This document shows positions 42,292 to 49,732 of a stretch of DNA of 64,000 nt, one piece after another; within the stretch, counting starts at the first letter, position 1, and each line of letters starts with the position of its first letter. A program made the position numbers and the translations under genes. Source of the stretch: Paraburkholderia caballeronis (GTDB taxonomy: Bacteria > Pseudomonadota > Gammaproteobacteria > Burkholderiales > Burkholderiaceae); the NCBI RefSeq assembly GCF_900104845.1, contig NZ_FNSR01000002.1:372001-436000 (forward strand). Reading direction: 5' to 3'. The notes below the pieces were generated by a model that saw nothing but the letters and a program-made list of their open reading frames with translations, searched no databases and was not told where the DNA came from.

Positions 42292-43472
42292 AACCGTGCG
42301 GCGACGGGGCGGCGGTCTCCTGCGTTTCGCAGGTTGCGAAAAGGGGCGAAGCGAATGTGCGGCCTGCGATGCACGCTACGCCGGCTATCCGCTTCGACGA
42401 CCACGCGACGTTGCCGTCGCGCACTGTTGAACCGCACAACACAGTGCAGTCGCGTCAAACGAATACGCACCGCGCAAGCGTGGGGCCAATGTCGCGCGAT
42501 GCCCAGCACACCCGCGCTGAAGAATCCGCCAATCCAGGGGCAGCGCGCGTCGACGAGCAGAACGATCCGCGGCGTTTCGAGCCGCACGACGCCATCGAAT
42601 CACGCACGCAAACCCGATCGTTCGTCAAGGCCGCGACCTTCGCCCTGGCCGTCGCGTCCTCCTCATGCGCATTCGCCGCCGCAGCCCCCACGATCGAACC
42701 CCGCGCATTCGGCTACGTGCTCGGCGACGTGCTGACCCAGCGCGTCCGCATCGACGACGCAACCGGCGACATTCCCCCCACCGCGCTGCCGTCGTCGGGC
42801 CGCGTCGGCATCTGGCTCGAACGCCGCCCCTCGCGCATGGAAACCGGCGCGGACCGTCACCGCTGGCTCGTGCTCGACTACCAGGTCACGAATGCGCCGC
42901 AAACGCTGACGACGATCGAACTGCCCGCGCTGACGCTGAACCTGCGCAGCGGCCCGCCGCTGCGCATCGACGCGTGGCCGGTCAGCATCGGCCCGCTGAC
43001 GCCGGATGCCGTGTCGGGTTCCGGCGATCTCCAGCCGATGCGCCCGGACCGTCTGCCGCCGCGCGCGCCGATCACGCAGATCGAACGGCGTCTCGGCCTG
43101 TCGCTCGGCGCGCTCGCGCTCGTGCTGATCGCGTGGGCCGCATGGTGGGGGTGGCGCAACCGCCGCGAGTCCGCGCGGCTGCCGTTCGCGCGCGCGTGGC
43201 GCGACCTTCAGCCGGCGAACGCGGACGATCCGGCCGCGTGGCGCCGGCTGCATCGCGCGCTCGACGAAACCGCGGGCCGCGTCGTGCAGCACGGCTCTAT
43301 CGCCGCGCTGCTCGCGCACGCGCCATGGCTCGAACCGCTGCGCGCACCACTCGAACAGTTCTACCGGCAATCGGTCGCGCGCTTTTTCGCGACCGCCGAC
43401 CCGATCGCGCCGTATCCGCTGAAACAGCTTGCGCACGCGCTGTATCTCGCGGAAAGGCGGCATCAGCGATGA
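42288..43472 (+). CDS. mxaA: MxaA-like protein with atypical N-terminal extension
   Basis: The frame opens at ATG 42288, overlapping mxaS (ATGA) with GAGGAG upstream, giving 394 residues. The family-like part begins only at about residue 111 with a signal-peptide-like segment (VKAATFALAVASSSCAFAAA). It is followed by PTIEPRAFGYVLGDVLTQRV, a transmembrane helix (LSLGALALVLIAWAAWWGW, about residues 268-286) and a cytoplasmic tail. The first 110 residues are hydrophilic with markedly relaxed GC3, so the true start may be downstream (for example ATG 42489) or the segment is a tolerated extension. MxaA is linked to calcium insertion into methanol dehydrogenase. Confidence 0.78.
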   Translation: MKPCGDGAAVSCVSQVAKRGEANVRPAMHATPAIRFDDHATLPSRTVEPHNTVQSRQTNTHRASVGPMSRDAQHTRAEESANPGAARVDEQNDPRRFEPHDAIESRTQTRSFVKAATFALAVASSSCAFAAAAPTIEPRAFGYVLGDVLTQRVRIDDATGDIPPTALPSSGRVGIWLERRPSRMETGADRHRWLVLDYQVTNAPQTLTTIELPALTLNLRSGPPLRIDAWPVSIGPLTPDAVSGSGDLQPMRPDRLPPRAPITQIERRLGLSLGALALVLIAWAAWWGWRNRRESARLPFARAWRDLQPANADDPAAWRRLHRALDETAGRVVQHGSIAALLAHAPWLEPLRAPLEQFYRQSVARFFATADPIAPYPLKQLAHALYLAERRHQR

Positions 43473-44455
43473 ATCTCGCATTCGACTTCGCGCACCCGTG
43501 GCTGCTCGTGCTGCTGCCGCTCGCGTTGCTGCCGCTGCTGCGCCGGCGCGGCGACACGCTGCCGTTCGCCGCCGTCGCGCTGTTGCCGGACGACCGCGCG
43601 GGCCGCATCGCCGCGCGGCTGCTGCGCGCGTGCGGCGCGCTCGCCATCGCCGCGATCGTGCTCGGCCTCGCCGGCCCGGGCCGCTCGCATCTGCAATTGC
43701 TGCGCACCGGCAGCGGCGCGGAGATCCTGATCCTGATGGACCGCAGTGCGAGCATGGACGAGCCGATCAACCGCACCAGCATCTACGCGCAGAACGAAGC
43801 GAAGAACACCGTCGCGCGCCGCTCGCTGACGCGCTTCATCGAAGAACGCCCGAACGACCGCTTCGCGCTGATGATGTTCGGCATCAGCCCGCTCGTGTCG
43901 ATGCCGCTCACCGGCAATCACGGCGCAGTGGCCGACGCGCTCGACGCGACGCGGATCGGCCGCGGCCTGCCCGACACGCAGCTCGATCGCGGACTGATCG
44001 CCGCGATCGCGCAGTTCGACGGCCGGCCGCAACTCGCACGCCGCGCGATCGTGCTCGTCTCCGACGGCGGCGCGACGCTCGACGACGACGCGCGTGCGCG
44101 CATCGCGGAAGGACTCGTGCGCAACCGGATCGCGCTGTACTTCGTGTATCTGCGCAGCGGCCCGCTGAGCCCGAACCTGAACGCGACGACGCCGGCCACC
44201 GGCTCGATGTCCGCCGAGGCGCAACTGCATCGCTTTTTCCTGTCGCTGCACACGCCGTATCGTTTGTTCCAGGCCGGCGACGCCGATGCGATGGCCGACG
44301 CGATGGCCGAGATCAGCCGGCAGCAGCATTTCCCGGTGTCGTTCGTCGAGCAGTTGCCGCGCCAGGACGCGAGCCGCGCGTGTTATGCGATCGCGTTCGC
44401 GGCCGCGCTGCTGCTGGTGCTCGCGCGACTCGCGCAGGTGAGGAGCTGGCAATGA
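43469..44455 (+). CDS. mxaC: VWA domain membrane protein, MxaC-like
   Basis: Protein of 328 residues: two N-terminal transmembrane segments (about 8-24 and 50-70), a von Willebrand A domain (about 85-270) with MIDAS ILILMDRSASMDEPINR and LVSDGGATLDDDAR, and a C-terminal transmembrane segment (about 307-322). It resembles MxaC, needed with MxaA, MxaK and MxaL for metal loading of methanol dehydrogenase in Methylobacterium. Start overlaps the mxaA stop by four bases, and the end overlaps mxaK by four. Confidence 0.87.
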   Translation: MNLAFDFAHPWLLVLLPLALLPLLRRRGDTLPFAAVALLPDDRAGRIAARLLRACGALAIAAIVLGLAGPGRSHLQLLRTGSGAEILILMDRSASMDEPINRTSIYAQNEAKNTVARRSLTRFIEERPNDRFALMMFGISPLVSMPLTGNHGAVADALDATRIGRGLPDTQLDRGLIAAIAQFDGRPQLARRAIVLVSDGGATLDDDARARIAEGLVRNRIALYFVYLRSGPLSPNLNATTPATGSMSAEAQLHRFFLSLHTPYRLFQAGDADAMADAMAEISRQQHFPVSFVEQLPRQDASRACYAIAFAAALLLVLARLAQVRSWQ

Positions 44456-45018
44456 AGCGCAGATCGATGCATCTGCTGTTCGGCGTGCTCGCGCTAGGCT
44501 GCGCGGGTGTCGCCGCGTGGCAGGGGATACGGCTCATCGAGGCGCGCTCGCTCGATGCGGAGATCGCGCGGGTGCTTGGCGGCCGCGCGCCACAGTCCGC
44601 ATCCGCGCGCGACACCGCCCCGGCCTCGCCGCCGTTGCGGCTCGCGCAGGCGGTGATGCTCGCGAAGGCCGGCCACACCGCGCAGGCTGCCACGCTGTAC
44701 GACGCGCTGGTCGCCGCGTCGCCGGACCTCGCGGACCCGGTCGCGCGCGCGGCGCTCTACGACGCGGCCGGCATGAGCCTGCGCGAAGGCTCCGTCGATG
44801 GCGGCGCGGTGGAACTGCGCTCGCTGACGATGATCGCCGACGCGAAGACGCGTTATCGCACGCTGCTGCGCGCCACGCCGGACGACTGGGACGCACGCTA
44901 CAACCTCGAACGCGCGCTGCGGCTCGCCCCCGAGTTGCAGGGCGGCCCAGGCCCGGCCGACGTGAAGCATTCGAACGACGTGCGGCTGCGCGGCGCCGAA
45001 AGTCAGGACCTGCCGTGA
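44452..45018 (+). CDS. mxaK: MxaK-like membrane-anchored protein
   Basis: Protein of 188 residues. One N-terminal anchor (about 6-24, MHLLFGVLALGCAGVAAWQG) is followed by a helical, TPR-like domain (LAQAVMLAKAGHTAQAATLY; RYRTLLRATPDDWDARYNLE). The C-terminus is polar and Ala-poor. Its place between the two VWA genes and its length fit MxaK, whose exact role in methanol dehydrogenase maturation is unknown. Overlaps: ATGA with mxaC and GTGA with mxaL. Confidence 0.83.
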   Translation: MKRRSMHLLFGVLALGCAGVAAWQGIRLIEARSLDAEIARVLGGRAPQSASARDTAPASPPLRLAQAVMLAKAGHTAQAATLYDALVAASPDLADPVARAALYDAAGMSLREGSVDGGAVELRSLTMIADAKTRYRTLLRATPDDWDARYNLERALRLAPELQGGPGPADVKHSNDVRLRGAESQDLP

Positions 45019-46034
45019 ACCTGCCCTCGACGAATCAAACGCCGGTCGCGCGCGCGTTCGCCGCCGCGCGGCGCTGGTCGGTCGCGGCGGCGCTGCCGTT
45101 CATCGCGGCCGCGTTGTGGATGCCGCCGCTTCACCTGCCGCGCGACACGTTCAGCTATATCGCGACGTTCGACGTCACGCAGAGCATGGATACCGACGAC
45201 GTGTCGCTCGACGGCGCGCCCGCAAGCCGGCTCGGGTTCGCGAAGGCGTCGATGCGCGATGCGCTCGGCCGCCTGCCGTGCGGATCGAAGGTCGGCTGGA
45301 GCGTGTTCGCCGGCGAGCGCACGCTGTTGCTGCTGCCGCCCATCGAGGTCTGCGCGAACTACGACGCGCTGCTGTCGTCGCTCGCGGCGATCGACGGCCG
45401 GATGCGCTGGACCAACTGGAGCCGCATCGCCGAAGGGGGCGTCTGGTCGGCGGTGCGGACCGCGCGCCAGGCCGGCCCCGGCGTCGCGGTGCTGTTCTTC
45501 ACCGACGGCCAGGAAGCGCCGCCGCTGCTGCCGTCGAACCAGCGGCCGTGGACCGAGGGCCACGTCGTCAAAGGCTGGCTGATCGGCGTCGGCGGCACCG
45601 AGCCGGTGCCGATGCCGAAGTCCGATGCGAACGGCAACCGCATCGGCTTCTGGCGCGCGGACGACGTGATCCAGGTGCCGCGGGTGCCGGGCGAGCCGGC
45701 CGCCGGCGAGAGCCACGAGGAACTGTCGTCGCTGCGCGGCCCGTATCTCGCGGCGACCGCCGCGCGGGTCGGCTTCTCGTACCGGCGGCTGACCGACGCG
45801 GCGTCGCTAGGCGACGCGCTGACCGATCCGCGCTTCGGCCATCGCGAGCCGGTGCCGGTCGACGTGCGGGCGCTGCCCGCGTGCATCGCGTTGCTGCTGC
45901 TCGTGTGGCGTTATCTGCCCGAACGCGCGGCGTGGCGAACCGCGGCACGCGCATTCAGGCGGCCGTTTCAGCGTCCAGCGCCGCGCGGCACAACGGCCGG
46001 CGGAGCGAACACGCCGTACTCGCGTTCGAGGTAA
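45015..46034 (+). CDS. mxaL: VWA domain protein, MxaL-like
   Basis: Protein of 339 residues from GTG 45015. An N-terminal hydrophobic segment (about 21-36) precedes a VWA domain: ATFDVTQSMDTDDVSLDG is a MIDAS-like motif with one Ser altered (DVTQSMD), and VAVLFFTDGQEAPPL is the later strand. A second hydrophobic segment lies at about 290-303 (ACIALLLLVWRYLPE). It matches MxaL in order and type. The last 67 bases overlap the convergent LysR gene, so the C-terminal tail of 22 residues may be only loosely constrained. No mxaD follows. Confidence 0.85.
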   Translation: MNLPSTNQTPVARAFAAARRWSVAAALPFIAAALWMPPLHLPRDTFSYIATFDVTQSMDTDDVSLDGAPASRLGFAKASMRDALGRLPCGSKVGWSVFAGERTLLLLPPIEVCANYDALLSSLAAIDGRMRWTNWSRIAEGGVWSAVRTARQAGPGVAVLFFTDGQEAPPLLPSNQRPWTEGHVVKGWLIGVGGTEPVPMPKSDANGNRIGFWRADDVIQVPRVPGEPAAGESHEELSSLRGPYLAATAARVGFSYRRLTDAASLGDALTDPRFGHREPVPVDVRALPACIALLLLVWRYLPERAAWRTAARAFRRPFQRPAPRGTTAGGANTPYSRSR

Positions 46035-46933
46035 GGCGCGGCGTGTTCGAGCAGAAAGCGGCGAAACACGGTGCCGGTCGGCGATAGCTGTTTCGCGCGC
46101 ATATGCACGATCTGCCATGTGCGCTCGACCGGCGTGCCGTTCACGTCGAGCAGCGCGATCTCGTTGGTACGCAGTTCGAGCAGCAGCGTATGCAGCGAAA
46201 TCAGGCTCACGCCCATCCCCGCCATCACCGCCTGCTTGATCGTTTCATTGCTGCCGAGCGTGACGATTTTCGCGGGCGTGAACAGGTGCTGGCGGAACAT
46301 GTCCTCGGCCGCGATCCGCGTGCCGGAGCCCGGCTCCCGCAAAAGAAACGTTTCAGCGCGCAGTTCCTGAAGATCGAAGCGCCGCGCGTTCGCGAGCGGA
46401 TGCTCGACCGGCGCGATCAACACGTGCGGATGGCGCGCGAGCGGTTCCGCGATCGTGTCGAGTTCGGGCGGCGGCCGCCCCATGATCGCGAGGTCGATCG
46501 CGTTGTCCTGCAGCAGCCGCAACAGCATCTCGCGATTGCCGACGAGAAAGTGCACGTCGACGCGCGGATACTGCTGCGAATAACGCGCGAGCAGTTTCGG
46601 CGCGAAGCACGTCGCGGAGCTGACGATGCCGACCGCGATCGAGCCGCTGTCCGCCTGCTTCAGCGACGTCATCGTGTCCTCGGCGTCCTTGATCTCGCCG
46701 AGAATGCGGCTCGCGTGATGCGTGAGCTTCTCGCCGGCCTCGGTCAGCGCGAGCCGCCGCCCGATCCGCTCGAACAGCGGCAAGCCCGCCGCGTCTTCGA
46801 GCTGACGGATCTGCATCGAGATGGCGGGCTGCGTCAGATGCAGTTCGTCCGCCGCGCGCGCAAAACTCATATGCCGCGCGGCGACCGAAAATATCTGCAA
46901 CTGCCGCAGCGTCAGCGTGCGTATGAAGTTCAC
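45968..46933 (-). CDS. LysR family regulator, CbbR-like
   Basis: Regulator of 321 residues. The helix-turn-helix begins TLRQLQIFSVAARHMSFARA with LTQPAISMQIRQLEDAAGL. The effector domain shows LREPGSGTRIAAEDMF and GMGVSLISLHTLLLEL, close to CbbR-type proteins that control CO2 fixation or C1 genes. It sits at the end of the mxa operon (convergent, overlapping 67 bases) and about 100 bases upstream, in its own direction, of nothing but the xox block. Its place makes it a candidate regulator of methylotrophy here, but no site was identified. Confidence 0.9.
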   Translation of the reverse strand: MNFIRTLTLRQLQIFSVAARHMSFARAADELHLTQPAISMQIRQLEDAAGLPLFERIGRRLALTEAGEKLTHHASRILGEIKDAEDTMTSLKQADSGSIAVGIVSSATCFAPKLLARYSQQYPRVDVHFLVGNREMLLRLLQDNAIDLAIMGRPPPELDTIAEPLARHPHVLIAPVEHPLANARRFDLQELRAETFLLREPGSGTRIAAEDMFRQHLFTPAKIVTLGSNETIKQAVMAGMGVSLISLHTLLLELRTNEIALLDVNGTPVERTWQIVHMRAKQLSPTGTVFRRFLLEHAAPYLEREYGVFAPPAVVPRGAGR

Positions 46934-47031
46934 GGCGACGTCCGGCGCGGGAAAAAAGCCGCCGCGCGCGATGCACCGGTCGCGCGCGGCGAAGGAGACA
47001 GGGGAACGCCGCCGGCCCGGGCGTCGGCCGG

Positions 47032-47373
47032 TCAGCCGGTCTGCTGGCCGAACGCGTCGAGCGCGCGCGCCGAATAAACGAGCGCCGCGCCCGCGTTTAA
47101 TGCGATCGCGACCGCCAGCGCCTCCGCAACTTCCTCGCGGCTCGCACCCGCTTTCTGCGCGGCCGCCGAATGCACCGCGATGCAGCCGTCGCAGCGCGTC
47201 GTGACGGCCACCGCGAGCGCGATCAACTCGCGCGTCTTCGCATCGAGCACGCCGCCGCGCGCGGCCGCGCCATCGAGCGCCGCATAACCTTCGAGCAGCG
47301 CGGGCGCGGCTTCGCCCAGCTTGCCGACGGCGTCCATCAGTTTTGGCGTGTAGTCGTGCGTGTCGATCAGCAT
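47032..47373 (-). CDS. AhpD/carboxymuconolactone decarboxylase-like protein
   Basis: Protein of 113 residues with the AhpD-like helical fold. TRELIALAVAVTTRCDGCIAVHS contains the CxxC redox pair (CDGC) and the downstream His typical of AhpD peroxidases. No signal peptide is seen, so it is cytoplasmic. It is the last gene of the xoxF-xoxG-xoxJ minus-strand group, 30 bases after the unknown exported protein gene. A role in peroxide or disulfide handling during methanol oxidation is conceivable, but nothing in the sequence proves it. Confidence 0.87.
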   Translation of the reverse strand: MLIDTHDYTPKLMDAVGKLGEAAPALLEGYAALDGAAARGGVLDAKTRELIALAVAVTTRCDGCIAVHSAAAQKAGASREEVAEALAVAIALNAGAALVYSARALDAFGQQTG

Positions 47374-47403
47374 GTCGTCGTTCCTTGGGTAGCGGCCGCG
47401 CGT

Positions 47404-48183
47404 TCAGCGCGACGCGCGCGGCGCGTCCTGCGGTTTCGCGGCGGGCGCGCCCGGTTTGCCCGGCAGCTTGCGCACCACGGACTGGAAGCTCAGCGTCTCG
47501 GTCTCCACTGGATGCGCGAAGTCGCCGTTCGCGCCCGGCACCTCGGTGCGGATCATCGCGACGTGGCCCGGCACCCCGTCCGCGAGCAAGAACGTATAGC
47601 GTTTGCCGGTGTAGCGTTCGAAGCGTTCCGCGTTCGGATCGTGCAGATAAGGCTGCACGACGATGCGCCGCGCGGCGACCGGCTTGCCGCCGATCTCGCT
47701 CGTCACGGTCGAGATCTGCGGCCCCGCCGCGAGCGCGAGCCGCAGCCGCCGCTGGAAATAACGCCGCTGGCCGCCGGTCAACTGCTCCATCTCCGCGATG
47801 TCGCGTTCAAGGAAATAGATGATGACCGGATTGCACGGCAGCCCGTCGTTCGGCAGGTTCACCGCGCCGCCGCGGTCCGACACCTGGGCGTCGCTCTTCG
47901 TGTTGCCCGGGCTCAGCACGAGCACGCGCACCATGTCCGTATCGCGTTTCGGCTCGCCGGAGCGGACCATCGAATAGTCGAGTTCGGTCTGCGGCGTGAC
48001 GCCCTGCATGTGATCGGCGGTGAAGATCAACTGCTCGGCCGGCGTGATCGCATCGGATACCGACGCCCCCGCTGCGGCGTCCGGCACCGCGCCCCGCGCG
48101 GGCGGCGCGAAGGCAGCCGCGAGCGCGGCCGCCGCCGCGACAGCCAGCACCGCGCGCCGCGTCGCCGCGTGCGCGCCGCTCAT
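47404..48183 (-). CDS. Exported protein of the xox operon, unknown function
   Basis: Protein of 259 residues whose ATG (48183) overlaps the xoxJ stop by four bases. An N-terminal signal with RR (TRRAVLAVAAAAALAAAFAP) predicts export, possibly by the Tat route. The mature part contains LIFTADHMQGVTPQTELDYS, LPCNPVIIYFLERDIAEM and KRYTFLLADGVPGHVAMIR; it looks like a beta-rich periplasmic domain. I recognise no family. Being translated together with xoxJ, it very likely takes part in XoxF function, for instance assembly, electron transfer or metal delivery. Confidence 0.8.
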   Translation of the reverse strand: MSGAHAATRRAVLAVAAAAALAAAFAPPARGAVPDAAAGASVSDAITPAEQLIFTADHMQGVTPQTELDYSMVRSGEPKRDTDMVRVLVLSPGNTKSDAQVSDRGGAVNLPNDGLPCNPVIIYFLERDIAEMEQLTGGQRRYFQRRLRLALAAGPQISTVTSEIGGKPVAARRIVVQPYLHDPNAERFERYTGKRYTFLLADGVPGHVAMIRTEVPGANGDFAHPVETETLSFQSVVRKLPGKPGAPAAKPQDAPRASR

Positions 48184-49088
48184 TGATCGCCGCCTGCCGG
48201 CTTGCCCTGATTCGAGTCGATCGGCTTCAGCAGCGGCACCTGGTAGCTCGTCAGGATGCTGTCGATGGTGCTGCCGTTCGCGCCGATCCAGCTGTCCACC
48301 TTGTCGTGCCACGCCTGCTCGCCGTGCCGCACGCCCATCGAGATCTGATAGTCGAAGCGGATGCCGGGCGTGGCCCCGAACGGCACGAGCTTCACCTTGT
48401 CGCCCTCGCGGCTCGCGAAGTAGCCGGCGATCGGCCCCCACACGAACACCACATCGACGTTGCCCTGGTCGAGATCGTGCTCGATCATTTCGCCGGGGTA
48501 TGCCTGCGGGTCGCCGCTCTGCACCTGGTACGACTGCGCCTGGTCGATCAACCCGTGCGCGAGCAGCCAGTCCACCGCCGGCGTCTGCGTGAAGATGCCG
48601 AAGCGCAGCTTGTGCAGCACGTCGGGCGGCAGCTTCAGCAGGTCGTCCGGCGAGTTCACGCCCGCGAGTTCGGGTTTCTTCGCGAACACCATCGCATACG
48701 TCGAGCGCAGATACGGCCGCGTGGTCGCCGTCATGTCGTAACCCTTCGGCACGCCGATGACGAGGTCGCACTTGTAGCGGTCCGAGCCCTCGTCCTTCTC
48801 GCGCAGCGTATGGCGCACGAAGCCCATCCGCTGCGGAAAATACGTGTATTCGAGCTTGTAGCCGAAGTCGTGCGCCATCTGGCTCGCGATCCGGTTCTCG
48901 TAGCCTTCGCCCTTGTCGTTCGACAGCGGCATGTTGTGCGGGTCCGCGCACACGCGCAGCACGCCGTCGGCGCCGTCGTTGTTCGGCAGCGCCGGGCCGT
49001 CCGCGCGGGCCGCGCCGCTCGCGAGCGACGCGCAGCTCAACGCGGCGCACAGCGCCGCCAGCCTGAATACGGATTGTCTGTTACGCAT
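48180..49088 (-). CDS. xoxJ: XoxJ, periplasmic binding-type protein
   Basis: Protein of 302 residues from ATG 49088 (GGAG nine bases upstream). Signal peptide residues 1-29, then a type II periplasmic-binding fold. LRVCADPHNMPLSNDKGEGY is the conserved start of quinoprotein-dehydrogenase-associated binding proteins, and MAHDFGYKLEYTYFPQRMG and DLVIGVPKGYDM follow. MxaJ/XoxJ proteins are needed for methanol dehydrogenase activity and may help cofactor insertion or XoxG interaction. It lies between xoxG (40 bases) and the unknown exported gene (overlap). Confidence 0.9.
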   Translation of the reverse strand: MRNRQSVFRLAALCAALSCASLASGAARADGPALPNNDGADGVLRVCADPHNMPLSNDKGEGYENRIASQMAHDFGYKLEYTYFPQRMGFVRHTLREKDEGSDRYKCDLVIGVPKGYDMTATTRPYLRSTYAMVFAKKPELAGVNSPDDLLKLPPDVLHKLRFGIFTQTPAVDWLLAHGLIDQAQSYQVQSGDPQAYPGEMIEHDLDQGNVDVVFVWGPIAGYFASREGDKVKLVPFGATPGIRFDYQISMGVRHGEQAWHDKVDSWIGANGSTIDSILTSYQVPLLKPIDSNQGKPAGGDQ

Positions 49089-49128
49089 CGTCCAACTCCA
49101 GAAGAGTCGCCGGGTCATCGCACCACGC

Positions 49129-49551
49129 TCACTTCGCATCGTCGATCGGCTTCAGGTCGCCCGGCTTGATCTGCCCGTCCGAGCGGCCCTTCAGATACGC
49201 ATACAGGTACTGCCAGTTCTTCTGCATCATCTGGCTCGAACTGAAGTCCGGCATGCCCTTGTCCACGCGTCCGCCGAACACCGTGCGATGAAACTCGTTC
49301 GGGTCGAGCGTCTTGAACGCGTCCACCAGCGACGGCCCCACGAGCCCCTGCTGCTGCGCGCCATGGCAACGCTCGCAGTCGAGCGCGCGCCACGTTTTCC
49401 AGCCTTGCAGCGTATTGCCGTCGACCTTGTTGCCGCCCACGACCTTGTAGGCCGGGGGCGTCGCCGGCGCATTGTCCGCCTGTGCCGCCGTGAGTCCGGC
49501 GAATGCCGCCGCGGAAATGCCCGCCAGCAACAAGAGGGTTCTGCCTTTCAT
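49129..49551 (-). CDS. xoxG: XoxG, c-type cytochrome
   Basis: Exported mono-haem cytochrome c of 140 residues. Signal peptide MKGRTLLLLAGISAAAFAGL ending near ADN; the haem site is CERCH (about 60-64), and Met in DKGMPDFSS is the probable sixth ligand. XoxG accepts electrons from XoxF-bound PQQ and passes them on to a terminal oxidase branch. Located 181 bases after xoxF and 40 before xoxJ, in the usual xoxFGJ set, here in the order F-G-J. Confidence 0.93.
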   Translation of the reverse strand: MKGRTLLLLAGISAAAFAGLTAAQADNAPATPPAYKVVGGNKVDGNTLQGWKTWRALDCERCHGAQQQGLVGPSLVDAFKTLDPNEFHRTVFGGRVDKGMPDFSSSQMMQKNWQYLYAYLKGRSDGQIKPGDLKPIDDAK

Positions 49552-49732
49552 GCGTCTGTCTCCTTCGATGATCGCGCCGTCATGCGCCAGAGGTAATGCG
49601 CTTCGCTGCTTCACTTCGGTACTGTGCTTCGCTGCGGTTTCAGGCCCGCGCCGGCGGTCCGCTGCCAAGACCGCCCGCGCGCCCACGCGATGCGCTGGGC
49701 CGGCGCGCGGCCCAGCGCATCGTCCCGTCACA

